Assembly (NCBI RefSeq): GCF_000024165.1
Contig: NC_013193.1
Location: forward strand, 103,596-167,595
DNA from: Accumulibacter phosphatis
GTDB taxonomy: Bacteria > Pseudomonadota > Gammaproteobacteria > Burkholderiales > Rhodocyclaceae
Length of the DNA: 64,000 nt
Direction of reading: 5' to 3'
Shown here: positions 41,452 to 50,010 of the stretch, piece by piece
Layout: every line of letters begins with the position of its first letter
How positions within the stretch are numbered: the first letter of the stretch is position 1
Translations under genes and position numbers: made by a program
The notes under the pieces: model-generated
What the model was told of the DNA's origin: nothing
Seen by the model: only the letters and a program-made list of their open reading frames with translations
The model's database searches: none

Positions 41452-44413
41452 CCGGTTGCAATGGTCGTAGCGGCCTGAACTTGCCCGCGCCGATCTTGGC
41501 GCTGCTGCGCCAGAGGTAGTCGCCGGTCAGGTTGATGTGTTCCCAGCCGAGCGGCGACAGGTACTGCAACAACGCGTTATCGACAGTATGGCCATTGCCA
41601 CGTAACGCTTGCGCTGCGCGCTCCAGATAGACCGTGTTCCACAGCACAACGGCCGCCGTCACCAGGTTGAGGCCGCTGGCCCGATAGCGCTGCTGCTCGA
41701 AACTGCGGTCGCGGATTTCGCCCAAGCGGTTGAAGAACACGGCCCGGGCCAGTGCGTTGCGGGCTTCGCCCTTGTTCAACCCGGCATGCACACGGCGGCG
41801 CAGCTCGACGCTTTGCAGCCAGTCGAGGATGAACAGCGTGCGCTCGATGCGGCCCAACTCGCGCAGGGCGACGGCCAGGCCGTTCTGGCGCGGGTAACTG
41901 CCGAGCTTCCTGAGCATCAGCGAGGCCGTCACCGTGCCCTGCTTGATCGAGGTGGCCAGCCGCAAAATTTCGTCCCAATGGGCGCGGACATGCTTGATGT
42001 TGAGCGTGCCGCCGATCATCGGCTTGAGCGCGTCATAGGCGGTTTCGCCCTTGGAAATGTAGAGCTTGGTGTCTCCCAAATCGCGGATGCGCGGCGCGAA
42101 GCGGAAGCCCAAGAGGTGCATCAGAGCAAAGACATGATCGGTGAAGCCCGCCGTGTCGGTGTAGTGTTCTTCGATGCGCAGGTCGGACTCGTGGTACAGC
42201 AGGCCATCGAGCACATAGGTGGAGTCGCGCACGCCGACATTTACCACCTTGGTGTGGAACGGCGCGTACTGGTCGGAGATGTGGGTGTAGAACGTCCGTC
42301 CTGGGCTGCTGCCATATTTCGGGTTGATGTGGCCGGTACTCTCGGCCTTGCTGCCGGTGCGGAAGTTCTGGCCGTCCGATGATGACGTGGTGCCGTCGCC
42401 CCAATGCTCGGCGAAGGGATGCCGGAATTGGGCGTTCACCAATTCAGCCAGCGCCGTCGAATAGGTTTCGTCGCGGGTATGCCAGGCTTGCAACCAGGCG
42501 AGCTTGGCGTAGGTCGTGCCGGGACAGGACTCAGCCATCTTCGTCAGGCCCAGGTTGATTGCGTCGGCCAGGATCGTCGTTAGCAGCAAGTTTTTGTCCT
42601 TGGCCAGATCGCCCGATTTCAGGTGCGTGAAGTGGCGGGTGAAGCCCGTCCACTCATCGACTTCGAGCAGCAATTCGGTGATCTTGACGTGTGGCAGGAT
42701 CATGGCCGTCTGGTCGATCAGCGCCTGCGCGGTGTCGGGCACCGCCGCATCCAGCGGCGTGATTTTCAAGCCGGACTCGGTGATGATGGCATCGGGCAGA
42801 TCGTTGGCCGCCGCCATGCGGTTGACGGTGGCAAGCTGCGTTTCCAGTAGGGTCAGCCGGTCGTGCAGATATTGGTCGCAGTCGGTGACAACGGCCAGCG
42901 GCAATGTGCTGGACTGCTTGAGGCTGGTGAACTTATCGGGCGGCACCAGGTAGTCCTCGAAGTCCTTGAACTGGCGCGAACCCTGCACCCAAATGTCGCC
43001 CGAGCGAAGGGAGTTCTTGAGTTCCGACAGGGCGCACAGTTCGTAGTAGCGTCTGTCGATACCAGCGTCGGTCATCACCAGTTTCTGCCAGCGCGGCTTG
43101 ATGAAGTCGGTCGGGGCATCGGTTGGCACCTTGCGGGCGTTGTCGGTGTTCATACCGCGCAGCACCTCGATGGCATCAAGCACACCCTTGGCGGCGGGCG
43201 CGGCCCGCAGCTTGAGCACGGCAAGGAATTCCGGCGCGTAGCGGCGCAAGGTGGCGTAACTCTCGCCGATGCGATGCAGGAAGTCGAAGTCATCGGGCTG
43301 CGCGAGCTTTTGCGCCTCGGTGACGCTCTCGGCGAAAGCGTCCCAGGACATGACGGCCTCAATGGCCGCGAACGGGTCGCGGCCTGACTGTTTGGCGTCG
43401 ATCAGCGCCTGACCGATGCGCCCGTACAGTCGCACCTTGGCGTTGATGGCTTTACCAGAAGCCTGGAACTGCTGCTGATGCTTGTTCTTGGCGGCGTTGA
43501 ACAGCTTCCCCAGGATGCGGTCGTGCAAGTCGATGATTTCGTCGGTGACGGTGGCCATGCCTTCGATGGCCAGCGCCACGAGGGTGGCGTAGCGCCGCCG
43601 CGGCTCGAACTTGGCCAGGTCGGCGGGCGTCATCTGGCCGCCCTCGCGGGCGATTTTGAGCAGCCGGTTCTGGTGAACCAGCCGCTCGATGCCAGAAGGC
43701 AGGTCGAGGGCCTGCCAGGCTTTGAGGCGCTCAATGTGTTCGAGCATGTGGCGGGAGTTCGGTTTGACAGGCGACTGACGCAGCCAGGCCAGCCAGGTCA
43801 TCTTGCCGTTGTCGCGGCGTTTCAGCAGATCGTCGAGGCGATGCCGGTGTCCGTTCGACAGCGGCTCGGACAGGGCTTCATAGATGCGTCGGTTGGCGCG
43901 AGTGATGGCCTCAGCACTGGCGCGCTCGATGGCGTTGAGCGCGGGCAGGATGATCGACTGCCGCCGCAGTTGCTCAATCAAGGCGCTGGCCAGCACGATG
44001 CCTTTGTCGGTCTGCATGGCCAGCTCGGTCAGCGTGTGGACGGCCTGTCGGTAATGGCTCATGGTGAACGGCTGGAAGCCGAACACCGTTTGCAGTTCGA
44101 CCAGGTGCTCGCGCCGGGTCTGTTCCCGCTGCCCGTAGTCGTTCCAGCTTTCAACACCGACCTTGAGCTGGTCGGCGACCAGTTTCAGCAAGGGCAGGAA
44201 CAGCGGCTGATCGACGCCAAGGAGAATGCCGGGAAAGCGCAGGTAGCAAAGCTGCACCGCGAAGCCCAACCGGTTCGCAGGCCCGCGCCGCTGCCGGATG
44301 ATCGAAAGGTCACTATCACTGAGCGAGTAATGCCGGATCAAATCGTCCTTGGTGTCCGGCAACGCCAGCAGGCTTTCCCGCTCGGCGGCGGACAGGATGG
44401 AACGACGAGGCAT
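41447..44413 (-). CDS. tnpA: Tn3-family transposase TnpA
   Basis: 988 residues, the usual Tn3-family size. N-terminal DUF4158 begins with RRSILSAAERESLLALP. The large C-terminal DDE domain includes GVRDSTYVLDGLLYHESDL, HYTDTAGFTDHVFALMHLLG, FRFAPRIRDLGDTKLYI and NLVTAAVVLWNTVYLERA, all conserved in the family. It begins close to tnpR (2 bp between stop of tnpR and start). No lesion is visible. The transposase binds the 38-bp ends and drives replicative transposition. Confidence 0.97.
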   Translation of the reverse strand: MPRRSILSAAERESLLALPDTKDDLIRHYSLSDSDLSIIRQRRGPANRLGFAVQLCYLRFPGILLGVDQPLFLPLLKLVADQLKVGVESWNDYGQREQTRREHLVELQTVFGFQPFTMSHYRQAVHTLTELAMQTDKGIVLASALIEQLRRQSIILPALNAIERASAEAITRANRRIYEALSEPLSNGHRHRLDDLLKRRDNGKMTWLAWLRQSPVKPNSRHMLEHIERLKAWQALDLPSGIERLVHQNRLLKIAREGGQMTPADLAKFEPRRRYATLVALAIEGMATVTDEIIDLHDRILGKLFNAAKNKHQQQFQASGKAINAKVRLYGRIGQALIDAKQSGRDPFAAIEAVMSWDAFAESVTEAQKLAQPDDFDFLHRIGESYATLRRYAPEFLAVLKLRAAPAAKGVLDAIEVLRGMNTDNARKVPTDAPTDFIKPRWQKLVMTDAGIDRRYYELCALSELKNSLRSGDIWVQGSRQFKDFEDYLVPPDKFTSLKQSSTLPLAVVTDCDQYLHDRLTLLETQLATVNRMAAANDLPDAIITESGLKITPLDAAVPDTAQALIDQTAMILPHVKITELLLEVDEWTGFTRHFTHLKSGDLAKDKNLLLTTILADAINLGLTKMAESCPGTTYAKLAWLQAWHTRDETYSTALAELVNAQFRHPFAEHWGDGTTSSSDGQNFRTGSKAESTGHINPKYGSSPGRTFYTHISDQYAPFHTKVVNVGVRDSTYVLDGLLYHESDLRIEEHYTDTAGFTDHVFALMHLLGFRFAPRIRDLGDTKLYISKGETAYDALKPMIGGTLNIKHVRAHWDEILRLATSIKQGTVTASLMLRKLGSYPRQNGLAVALRELGRIERTLFILDWLQSVELRRRVHAGLNKGEARNALARAVFFNRLGEIRDRSFEQQRYRASGLNLVTAAVVLWNTVYLERAAQALRGNGHTVDNALLQYLSPLGWEHINLTGDYLWRSSAKIGAGKFRPLRPLQPA

Positions 44414-44415
44414 AT

Positions 44416-44976
44416 TTACTGATCCGTTCTCAAGTATTGATACAGGGTCTCCCGACTGACGCCGAACTCGCGCGCCAGTTTCGACTTTTGTTCGCCTGCG
44501 TCGGCCCGTTGACGTAACTCGGCCGCACGCTCTGGCGACAGGGCTTTCTTGCGGCCCCGGTAGGCACCGCGCTGCTTAGCCAGCGCAATGCCCTCGCGCT
44601 GCCTCTCGCGGATCAGGGCACGCTCGAATTCGGCGAATGCACCCATCACGGACAGCATCAGATTGGCCATCGGCGAATCCTCGCCGGTGAAGGTCAGGCA
44701 TTCCTTGACGAACTCAATTCGTACGCCGCGCTTGGTGAGCTTTTGCACGAGGCGGCGCAAGTCATCGAGGTTGCGCGCCAGGCGATCCATGCTGTGCACC
44801 ACCACGGTATCGCCTTCGCGCACGAAGGTCAGCAGCGTGTCGAGCTGCGGGCGCAGCGTATCTTTGCCCGACGCCTTGTCGGTGAATACCTTGTCCACCT
44901 GGACCTGCTCAAGCTGGCGATCCGGGTTCTGATCGAAGCTGCTGACCCGCACGTACCCGATGCGTTGACCTTTCAA
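44416..44976 (-). CDS. tnpR: Tn3-family resolvase TnpR (serine recombinase)
   Basis: 186 residues from a TTG at 44976 with GGAG upstream; the in-frame ATG at 45036 would add 20 residues that fall in the res site. LKGQRIGYVRVSSFDQNP has the nucleophilic serine, then LVHSMDRLARNLDDLR-like HSMDRLARNL, then SPMANLMLSVMGAFAEFE. The C-terminal helix-turn-helix is KLAREFGVSRETLYQYLR. It resolves the transposition cointegrate at res. Confidence 0.95.
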   Translation of the reverse strand: MKGQRIGYVRVSSFDQNPDRQLEQVQVDKVFTDKASGKDTLRPQLDTLLTFVREGDTVVVHSMDRLARNLDDLRRLVQKLTKRGVRIEFVKECLTFTGEDSPMANLMLSVMGAFAEFERALIRERQREGIALAKQRGAYRGRKKALSPERAAELRQRADAGEQKSKLAREFGVSRETLYQYLRTDQ

Positions 44977-45105
44977 GGGTGTCTCCTGCACAAATGTGTC
45001 AGGAAAGAATTTATAAGCCTTTGCTACATGTGTCAATAAATATTCATTAATACTCTATCCTGACGCATTTCGAGTGCAGCACTTGACGCCAAGTTAGGGT
45101 ATAGC
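44977..45105. other. Tn3-family res site
   Basis: The 129 bp between tnpR and pbrBC are AT-rich compared with the surroundings and contain repeated TGTC-type motifs: AATGTGTCAGGAAAG and CATGTGTCAATAAATA with later CCTGACGCATTTCG. Such spaced half-sites upstream of tnpR are where resolvase acts. Exact subsite limits are not certain. Confidence 0.7.
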
Positions 45106-46185
45106 TTAACCGGACACATCGGCCTCTGTGCCTCTACTGCTTTTCGGTACAACCGTCAAGAACAGGCAGAGCGCTCCGATAGTTATCGCCACATCAGCGA
45201 GGTTGAAGGCGGGCCAGTGCACAAGCTGCCAATGGAAGTCGAGGAAATCGACAACCGATCCACGCAGCACACGATCCACGACATTGCCGAGCGCACCACC
45301 AAGGATCAGGCTGTAGCCCACCGCTTCAAGGCGTGGCCGCTGCTGGCACAGCATGCGGCCCAGCCAAGCAGAAACGACCAGACCCAGCGCCATGAGAAAG
45401 TAACGTTGCCAGCCGCCAGCGTTCGCCAGAAAGCTGAATGCCGCGCCGGGATTCAGGACATGGACAATGTTGAAGAAGGTGCTGACTTCGACCTGTTCAC
45501 CGTAGGCAAACGTGCGGGTGATGGCGAACTTTGCGAGCTGATCTGTCATGACAGAACTGGCGGCCACTGCGAACCAGACCCAAGTCGATGTGCGGCGAGC
45601 CGATTGCCACACAGGGGCGGCCAGCGGCATCAGCCACCCGGCGAGCGCCGTGCAGCTCAATCCAAGTACCCACCCCGCCAGCACATCGGCAGGAAAGTGC
45701 ATTCCGGCTGCGATGCGTGACCAACCGACCAATGCGGCGTACAACACCAAGCCGATGCGGCCACGACGGCCTATCAAAGGCCAGAGCGCGCCGACCACCA
45801 GCGCGGCATAGGTGGCATGCCCGCTGGGCAGGCTGTAGTGTCGTTCGATGCCCCCGATAACGCGCACCATGTCGCCAAAAACGGCAGGCGGGCGTGGAAA
45901 GTCGATCCATAGCTTCAAGATGGTGGCGACGAGAAATGCCAACGCAAAGGCCACGCTAAAGACTCTGAGTCTGTACCGGATGGCATCGGCCCGCGTTGGG
46001 TCAGGTGCCGACTTTGACCATCCCCACATCGCCAAGAGCATCAGTGGTGCAGTCCAGTAGTTGCCTATCACAAGGTTGAAGAACGATACCGGCGGTTCCA
46101 GCGCTGCAGGTGTGCTCATGTTGATGGCTTGGAACAACGCGATGTTTAGACCACCCCAGTCGTAGAGAAAGAATTTCCAGCTCAT
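45106..46185 (-). CDS. pbrBC: PbrBC fusion: PAP2-family phosphatase and signal peptidase II
   Basis: 359-residue membrane protein with two domains. Residues about 1-190 are a PAP2 phosphatase: LKLWIDFPRPP, HYSLPSGHATYAALVVGAL and SRIAAGMHFPADVLAG. This kind of enzyme dephosphorylates C55-PP and could release phosphate for Pb precipitation. Residues about 195-350 are LspA: MTDQLAKFAI, NPGAAFSFLANAGGWQR and the catalytic pair in GNVVDRVLRGSVVDFLD and FNLADVAI. The fusion is known from the pbr operons of Cupriavidus-type resistance. The start overlaps pbrA's stop by ATGA. Confidence 0.93.
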   Translation of the reverse strand: MSWKFFLYDWGGLNIALFQAINMSTPAALEPPVSFFNLVIGNYWTAPLMLLAMWGWSKSAPDPTRADAIRYRLRVFSVAFALAFLVATILKLWIDFPRPPAVFGDMVRVIGGIERHYSLPSGHATYAALVVGALWPLIGRRGRIGLVLYAALVGWSRIAAGMHFPADVLAGWVLGLSCTALAGWLMPLAAPVWQSARRTSTWVWFAVAASSVMTDQLAKFAITRTFAYGEQVEVSTFFNIVHVLNPGAAFSFLANAGGWQRYFLMALGLVVSAWLGRMLCQQRPRLEAVGYSLILGGALGNVVDRVLRGSVVDFLDFHWQLVHWPAFNLADVAITIGALCLFLTVVPKSSRGTEADVSG

Positions 46186-48587
46186 TTGCGCAACAGCCTC
46201 AAGCCATTGCCAACGACGAGCAAGCTGGCCCCCATATCAGCAAACACCGCCATCCACATGGTCGCTTGACCCGTGAAGGTCAGCACCAGAAATACTGCCT
46301 TGATGCCAAGGGCCAGCACAATGTTTTGCATCAGCACCTGCGCCGTCGCACGCGACAGGCGCACGAAGGTCGGAATCTTGCCCAGGTTGTCGTCCATCAG
46401 GGCCACGTCAGCGGTCTCGATGGCGGTATCGGTGCCAGCCGCTCCCATGGCAAAGCCGATGTCCGCACGCGCCAAGGCCGGGGCATCGTTGATGCCATCA
46501 CCGACCATGCCGACCTTGCCCTTTATGGCCAGTAGCTCAACTTCGCGCAGTTTGTCGTCTGGGAGCAGATTGCCTTGCGCACTGTCGATCCCGGCTTGTG
46601 CGGCAATGGCCTGTGCCGTGTGGGGGTTGTCGCCGGTCAGCATCATGGTGTTGATGCCCAGTGCATGAAGCTCGGCAATGGCGCTCCTGCTGCTTTCCTT
46701 GATGGTGTCCGCTACGGCAAATAAGGCATGAACCCCTTTTGCGCTGACCAACATCACGACAGTTTTACCCATGGTTTCCAGCGCCGCGATGCGCTGTTCC
46801 AGTTCTGGTGTGCATTGCCCCAGCGCTTCGAGCATCCGCTGGTTGCCAAGATGGTAGGTCTCACCGTTGATTTGGCCTTGCACGCCCCGACCGGGCAGCG
46901 CGCTGAACTCGGCTACGTCGAGTAAGGCAACCCCATCCGTCTGCGCGGCTTGTGCCACCGCTTTGGATACAGGGTGGTCGGAACGAGCCGCCAGACTGGC
47001 AGCGATGCTGCGGCTGTTTGCGGCGAGTGCATTGCCCCAAGTGACAAAATCGGTCTGTGCGGGCTTGCCGTGCGTGATCGTGCCGGTCTTGTCCAGAGCC
47101 AGCCAGCGCAGCTTGCGGCCTTCTTCCAGATAGACGCCGCCCTTGATGAGAATGCCGTGGCGGGCGGCAGCGGCCAGGCCGCTGACGATGCTGACCGGCG
47201 TAGAGATCACCAGTGCGCACGGGCAGGCGACCACCAGCAGAACCAATGCACGGTAAATCCAGTCGAGCCATGCCGCACCCATGAACAGCGGTGGCAACAA
47301 CGCGACGGCGATGGCAACACCGAAAACAATGGGCGTGTACCAGCGGGCGAACTGATCGACAAAGCGCTGAGTCGGCGCACGGCTTCCTTGGGCAGCCTCT
47401 ACCGCGTGAATGATGCGGGCCAATGTGGAGTTGCTGGCCACGGCGGTGACGCGGTACTCGAATGAACCGGATTCGTTGATCGTGCCCGCAAACACCGGAT
47501 CACCGGGGGATTTCTCGACCGGAAGGCTTTCACCCGTGATCGGGGCTTGGTTGACGGCAGAGCGGCCTTCCAGCACCTCACCATCCAGGGCGATGCGCTC
47601 ACCTGGCTTGACCCGGACGCGGCTACCGATGGCAATTTGCTTTGCACCCACCTCGCGCCATGTGCCGTCAGCCTGCTGCACCGTGGCCTGTTCCGGGGTC
47701 AGGTCGAGCAGGCCACGGATGGCATTGCGGGCGCGATCCAGCGACTTGGCTTCGATCACCTCGGCCAGCGCGAAAAGCACCATCACCATTGCCGCCTCGG
47801 GCCAGTGCCCGATCAACATGGCACCCGTGACGGCAATCGACATCAGGGCGTTCATGTTGAGATTACGGTTCTTGAGCGCAATCCAACCTTTCTTGTAGGT
47901 GGACAGACCGCCGGTGAAGACCGCGACGAGCGCCAGAACGACGACCGACCAATGATTGCCGTTGTGGAGCCAGTAGACCGCCTCGGCCGCCGATGCAGTT
48001 ACAAAGGAGATGCCCAGCGGCCACCAGTTGGTCGGCGTGGTCACAAGGGATGCGGATGGCGATGCGGCCTCTGCGGTGTCCAACACCTGCGCCTCGAATC
48101 CAAGCGCTTGCAGTGCCGCGAGCACGTCCGGCAGAACCTGGTCCGCATGGCGTACCGACAGCGTGCGCTGCATCAGGTTGAAATCGAGATCGGCAACTCC
48201 GGCCATGGTACCGAGCTTGTTGCGGATCAACGTCTCTTCGGTCGGGCAATCCATTTTGGTAATGGACAGCTTGGTCGTTTGCCCGGTCGATGCCTGATCC
48301 ATGCGCACGGCTTGCATGCCGATGGCGGTTAGCGCCTGCTCAACGGGAAACAACGAAGGCAGTTCGTGCCGAACGGCCAAAGTACGCTGCATCAGGTTGA
48401 ACTCAAGACCAACCACCCCCGCCAGCCCGACCAGCTTGCCTCGGATCAGCGCCTCTTCCGTGGGGCAGTCCATGTTCTCGATGCGATACACCGCTTGAGC
48501 CGATCCGGTTGTCGCTGGGGCTTGTGTCGTGGGTTGGATGATCGGCCCAGCCGAGCAGCCACACGCCGTGGAAGCGCATTCGCTCAT
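46182..48587 (-). CDS. pbrA: Pb/Cd/Zn P1B-type ATPase PbrA
   Basis: About 801 residues from ATG 48587 (AAGGAG site; a TTG at 48602 is less likely). Two N-terminal HMA domains each carry MDCPTEE (in ENMDCPTEEALIRGK and KMDCPTEETLIRNK), in contrast to the single MDCPNEE of the pump at 18309. N-terminal CASTACGCS adds cysteines. Membrane site VACPCALV (about residue 457), phosphorylated D in LDKTGTITHGK (about 499), GDGINDAP. Exports divalent soft metals to the periplasm, with Pb the preferred metal inferred from context with pbrBC and pbrR. Confidence 0.93.
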   Translation of the reverse strand: MSECASTACGCSAGPIIQPTTQAPATTGSAQAVYRIENMDCPTEEALIRGKLVGLAGVVGLEFNLMQRTLAVRHELPSLFPVEQALTAIGMQAVRMDQASTGQTTKLSITKMDCPTEETLIRNKLGTMAGVADLDFNLMQRTLSVRHADQVLPDVLAALQALGFEAQVLDTAEAASPSASLVTTPTNWWPLGISFVTASAAEAVYWLHNGNHWSVVVLALVAVFTGGLSTYKKGWIALKNRNLNMNALMSIAVTGAMLIGHWPEAAMVMVLFALAEVIEAKSLDRARNAIRGLLDLTPEQATVQQADGTWREVGAKQIAIGSRVRVKPGERIALDGEVLEGRSAVNQAPITGESLPVEKSPGDPVFAGTINESGSFEYRVTAVASNSTLARIIHAVEAAQGSRAPTQRFVDQFARWYTPIVFGVAIAVALLPPLFMGAAWLDWIYRALVLLVVACPCALVISTPVSIVSGLAAAARHGILIKGGVYLEEGRKLRWLALDKTGTITHGKPAQTDFVTWGNALAANSRSIAASLAARSDHPVSKAVAQAAQTDGVALLDVAEFSALPGRGVQGQINGETYHLGNQRMLEALGQCTPELEQRIAALETMGKTVVMLVSAKGVHALFAVADTIKESSRSAIAELHALGINTMMLTGDNPHTAQAIAAQAGIDSAQGNLLPDDKLREVELLAIKGKVGMVGDGINDAPALARADIGFAMGAAGTDTAIETADVALMDDNLGKIPTFVRLSRATAQVLMQNIVLALGIKAVFLVLTFTGQATMWMAVFADMGASLLVVGNGLRLLRK

Positions 48588-48617
48588 AAATAACTCCTTC
48601 AAATCTATACAACTTCC

Positions 48618-48650
48618 ATTACAAACCCTATAGTTACTATAGAGTCAAGT
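48618..48650 (-). promoter_or_regulatory. MerR-type pbrA promoter with 19-bp spacer
   Basis: On the minus strand -35 TTGACT (48643-48648) and -10 TGTAAT (48618-48623) are 19 bp apart. The spacer holds the dyad CTATAGTTACTATAG. Layout equals that of the promoter at 20577. PbrR, encoded divergently, is the expected regulator. Confidence 0.88.
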
Positions 48651-48670
48651 GAAATAAAGGAGATTGATGC

Positions 48671-49111
48671 ATGGAAATCAGAATTGGCGACCTCGCCAAG
48701 CGCTCTGGATGCGAGGTTGTGACCATCCGCTACTACGAGAAGGAAGGGCTACTGCCGAAGCCAGCGCGAAGCGGTGGCAACTTCCGGCTGTACGGTGAGG
48801 CGCACATTGAGCGCTTGCAATTCATCCGTCATTGCCGTTCGCTCGACATGACGTTGAGCGAGATTCGCGCATTGCTGGGTCTGCGAGACAACCCGATGCA
48901 GGACTGTGGGGAGGTCAACACGCTGCTGGAGGCCCATATTCAACAGGTGGAAATGCGTGTGTCCGCGCTGTTGCAGTTAAAGCGGCACTTGGTTGATTTG
49001 CGCGAGAAGTGTTCTGGCTCTCGATCTGTAGAGGCGTGCGGCATTTTGCAAGGGTTGGGCAATTGCAATTGCCATGGTGAAAGTGCCACGAAAAGTCAAA
49101 CATCTGGGTAA
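48671..49111 (+). CDS. pbrR: MerR-family lead-responsive regulator PbrR
   Basis: 146 residues. IRIGDLAKRSGCEVVTIRYY carries the extra Cys (about residue 14) typical of PbrR. The metal-binding cysteines are in MQDCGEVN, REKCSGSR and EACGILQGL, and NCNCHGES is a C-terminal cysteine cluster. It acts on the divergent pbrA promoter. The last gene of the transposon, 8 bp from the right terminal repeat. Confidence 0.93.
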   Translation: MEIRIGDLAKRSGCEVVTIRYYEKEGLLPKPARSGGNFRLYGEAHIERLQFIRHCRSLDMTLSEIRALLGLRDNPMQDCGEVNTLLEAHIQQVEMRVSALLQLKRHLVDLREKCSGSRSVEACGILQGLGNCNCHGESATKSQTSG

Positions 49112-49118
49112 GTAAGGG

Positions 49119-49156
49119 CTTAGCGTGCTTTATTTTCCGTTTTCTGAGGCGACCCC
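49119..49156 (-). repeat. Tn3-family right terminal inverted repeat
   Basis: 38 bp, on the minus strand beginning GGGGTCGCCTCAGAAA. It differs from the left repeat only at position 8 (C for T). TGCTA follows at 49157-49161, the second copy of the target. Confidence 0.95.
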
Positions 49157-49393
49157 TGCTACATCATCCGGCGTGATGCCGTAGCGAGCTAAGTCGCGCA
49201 GGTACGCCGTGTTGAATTGCATCGGCCCCACGTCATGCGTGCCGTTGGAGTTGCGCACCCACTGGCCCGGCTTCCCCCCTTCCTTCTCCGCCACCGCAAA
49301 CACGATGTTCGCGGGAACTTGGTACTTCACAGCGGCCGCGATCGAGCAGACGACGCGCTCCTGAAGCTGGGGCGGAAGATCGGCAACAGGCAT
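49157..49393 (-). pseudogene. trbN: trbN lytic transglycosylase, 5' half (split by transposon)
   Basis: The frame begins MPVADLPPQLQERVVCSI, then ANIVFAVAEKEGGKPGQW and HDVGPMQFNTAYLRDLA before it meets the transposon. E in AEKEGGKPG is the expected SLT glutamate. TrbN is the peptidoglycan hydrolase of IncP conjugation systems. It follows trbM by 18 bp. The transposon gives it a foreign ending. The other half is at 41061-41413. Confidence 0.92.
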
Positions 49394-49411
49394 GAGCTTT
49401 CTGCTTTCCTC

Positions 49412-49996
49412 CTACCGATACCACTCTTCATTCCTGCGCCGGCTATCTTCGGCAGCAATTCGATCGTTGTACCGAGCCACGGCAGCGTTATAGTCGCGCG
49501 CATCGACCCAATAGCCGCCTCTTTCCGGCGTCCCGACATAGCGGGGAGCCAGGTCGCCGAGGTCGGTGTACTGGTGCCCGGTGTAGGCCGCGCAATAGCC
49601 CGGCATCTGGTTGTTGATCAACACCCTGCCACCGTCAGCGTCCCAGCTGTTCCACACGAGAAGCGTCACATTCAGTGAAGCCGCGTCGCAGCGGCCCGCG
49701 CCGTTCGCCATGGCGTTCACCAGCGAGCGCATTTCCGGAGTCTGATCCGACACCGGGCACAGGCTGAGGAAGTTGGCGCGTGCTCGCACGGTGTCGGACC
49801 ACTTCCGTTTATGGATACTGAAATAGCGCGAGAGCGACGGCGAGCACTCGCTCGGCCGGGTGCTCGTCGCCAGGCACAGGGTGGCCTCGCACGCCAGGCG
49901 GGTATCGCCGGTCAGCACCTCCTGGGCACCGGCGGAGGCCGCGGTTGCGGCGGCGATTGCCAGGATGAACGGAGCGAAGACGCAGTGGTTTTTCAT
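49412..49996 (-). CDS. trbM: Conjugation protein TrbM
   Basis: About 194 residues from ATG 49996 (AAGGAGCC site). A signal peptide (APFILAIAAATAASAGA) is followed by the TrbM core: VLTGDTRLACEATLCLAT, RPSECSPSLSRYFSIHKRK and FLSLCPVSDQTPEM, with paired cysteines, plus a C-terminal segment rich in charged residues. TrbM is a periplasmic part of the IncP mating apparatus. It lies 14 bp after trbL. Confidence 0.9.
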   Translation of the reverse strand: MKNHCVFAPFILAIAAATAASAGAQEVLTGDTRLACEATLCLATSTRPSECSPSLSRYFSIHKRKWSDTVRARANFLSLCPVSDQTPEMRSLVNAMANGAGRCDAASLNVTLLVWNSWDADGGRVLINNQMPGYCAAYTGHQYTDLGDLAPRYVGTPERGGYWVDARDYNAAVARYNDRIAAEDSRRRNEEWYR

Positions 49997-50010
49997 CGGG
50001 GAGGCTCCTT

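Larger units (their letters stand above)
41414..49156. mobile_element. Tn3-family transposon carrying a pbr lead-resistance operon
   Basis: 38-bp terminal inverted repeats differ at one position. The 5-bp target TGCTA is duplicated exactly at 41409-41413 and 49157-49161. Inside: tnpA, tnpR and a res region at the left, then pbrBC, pbrA (minus) and pbrR (plus) at the right. All genes appear intact, so the element may be active. The terminal sequence (GGGGTCGTCTCAGAAAACGG) is of Tn3-family type, with the terminal CTAAG. The insertion site is codon 79 of trbN. The exact duplication and single repeat mismatch point to a recent insertion. Confidence 0.96.
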
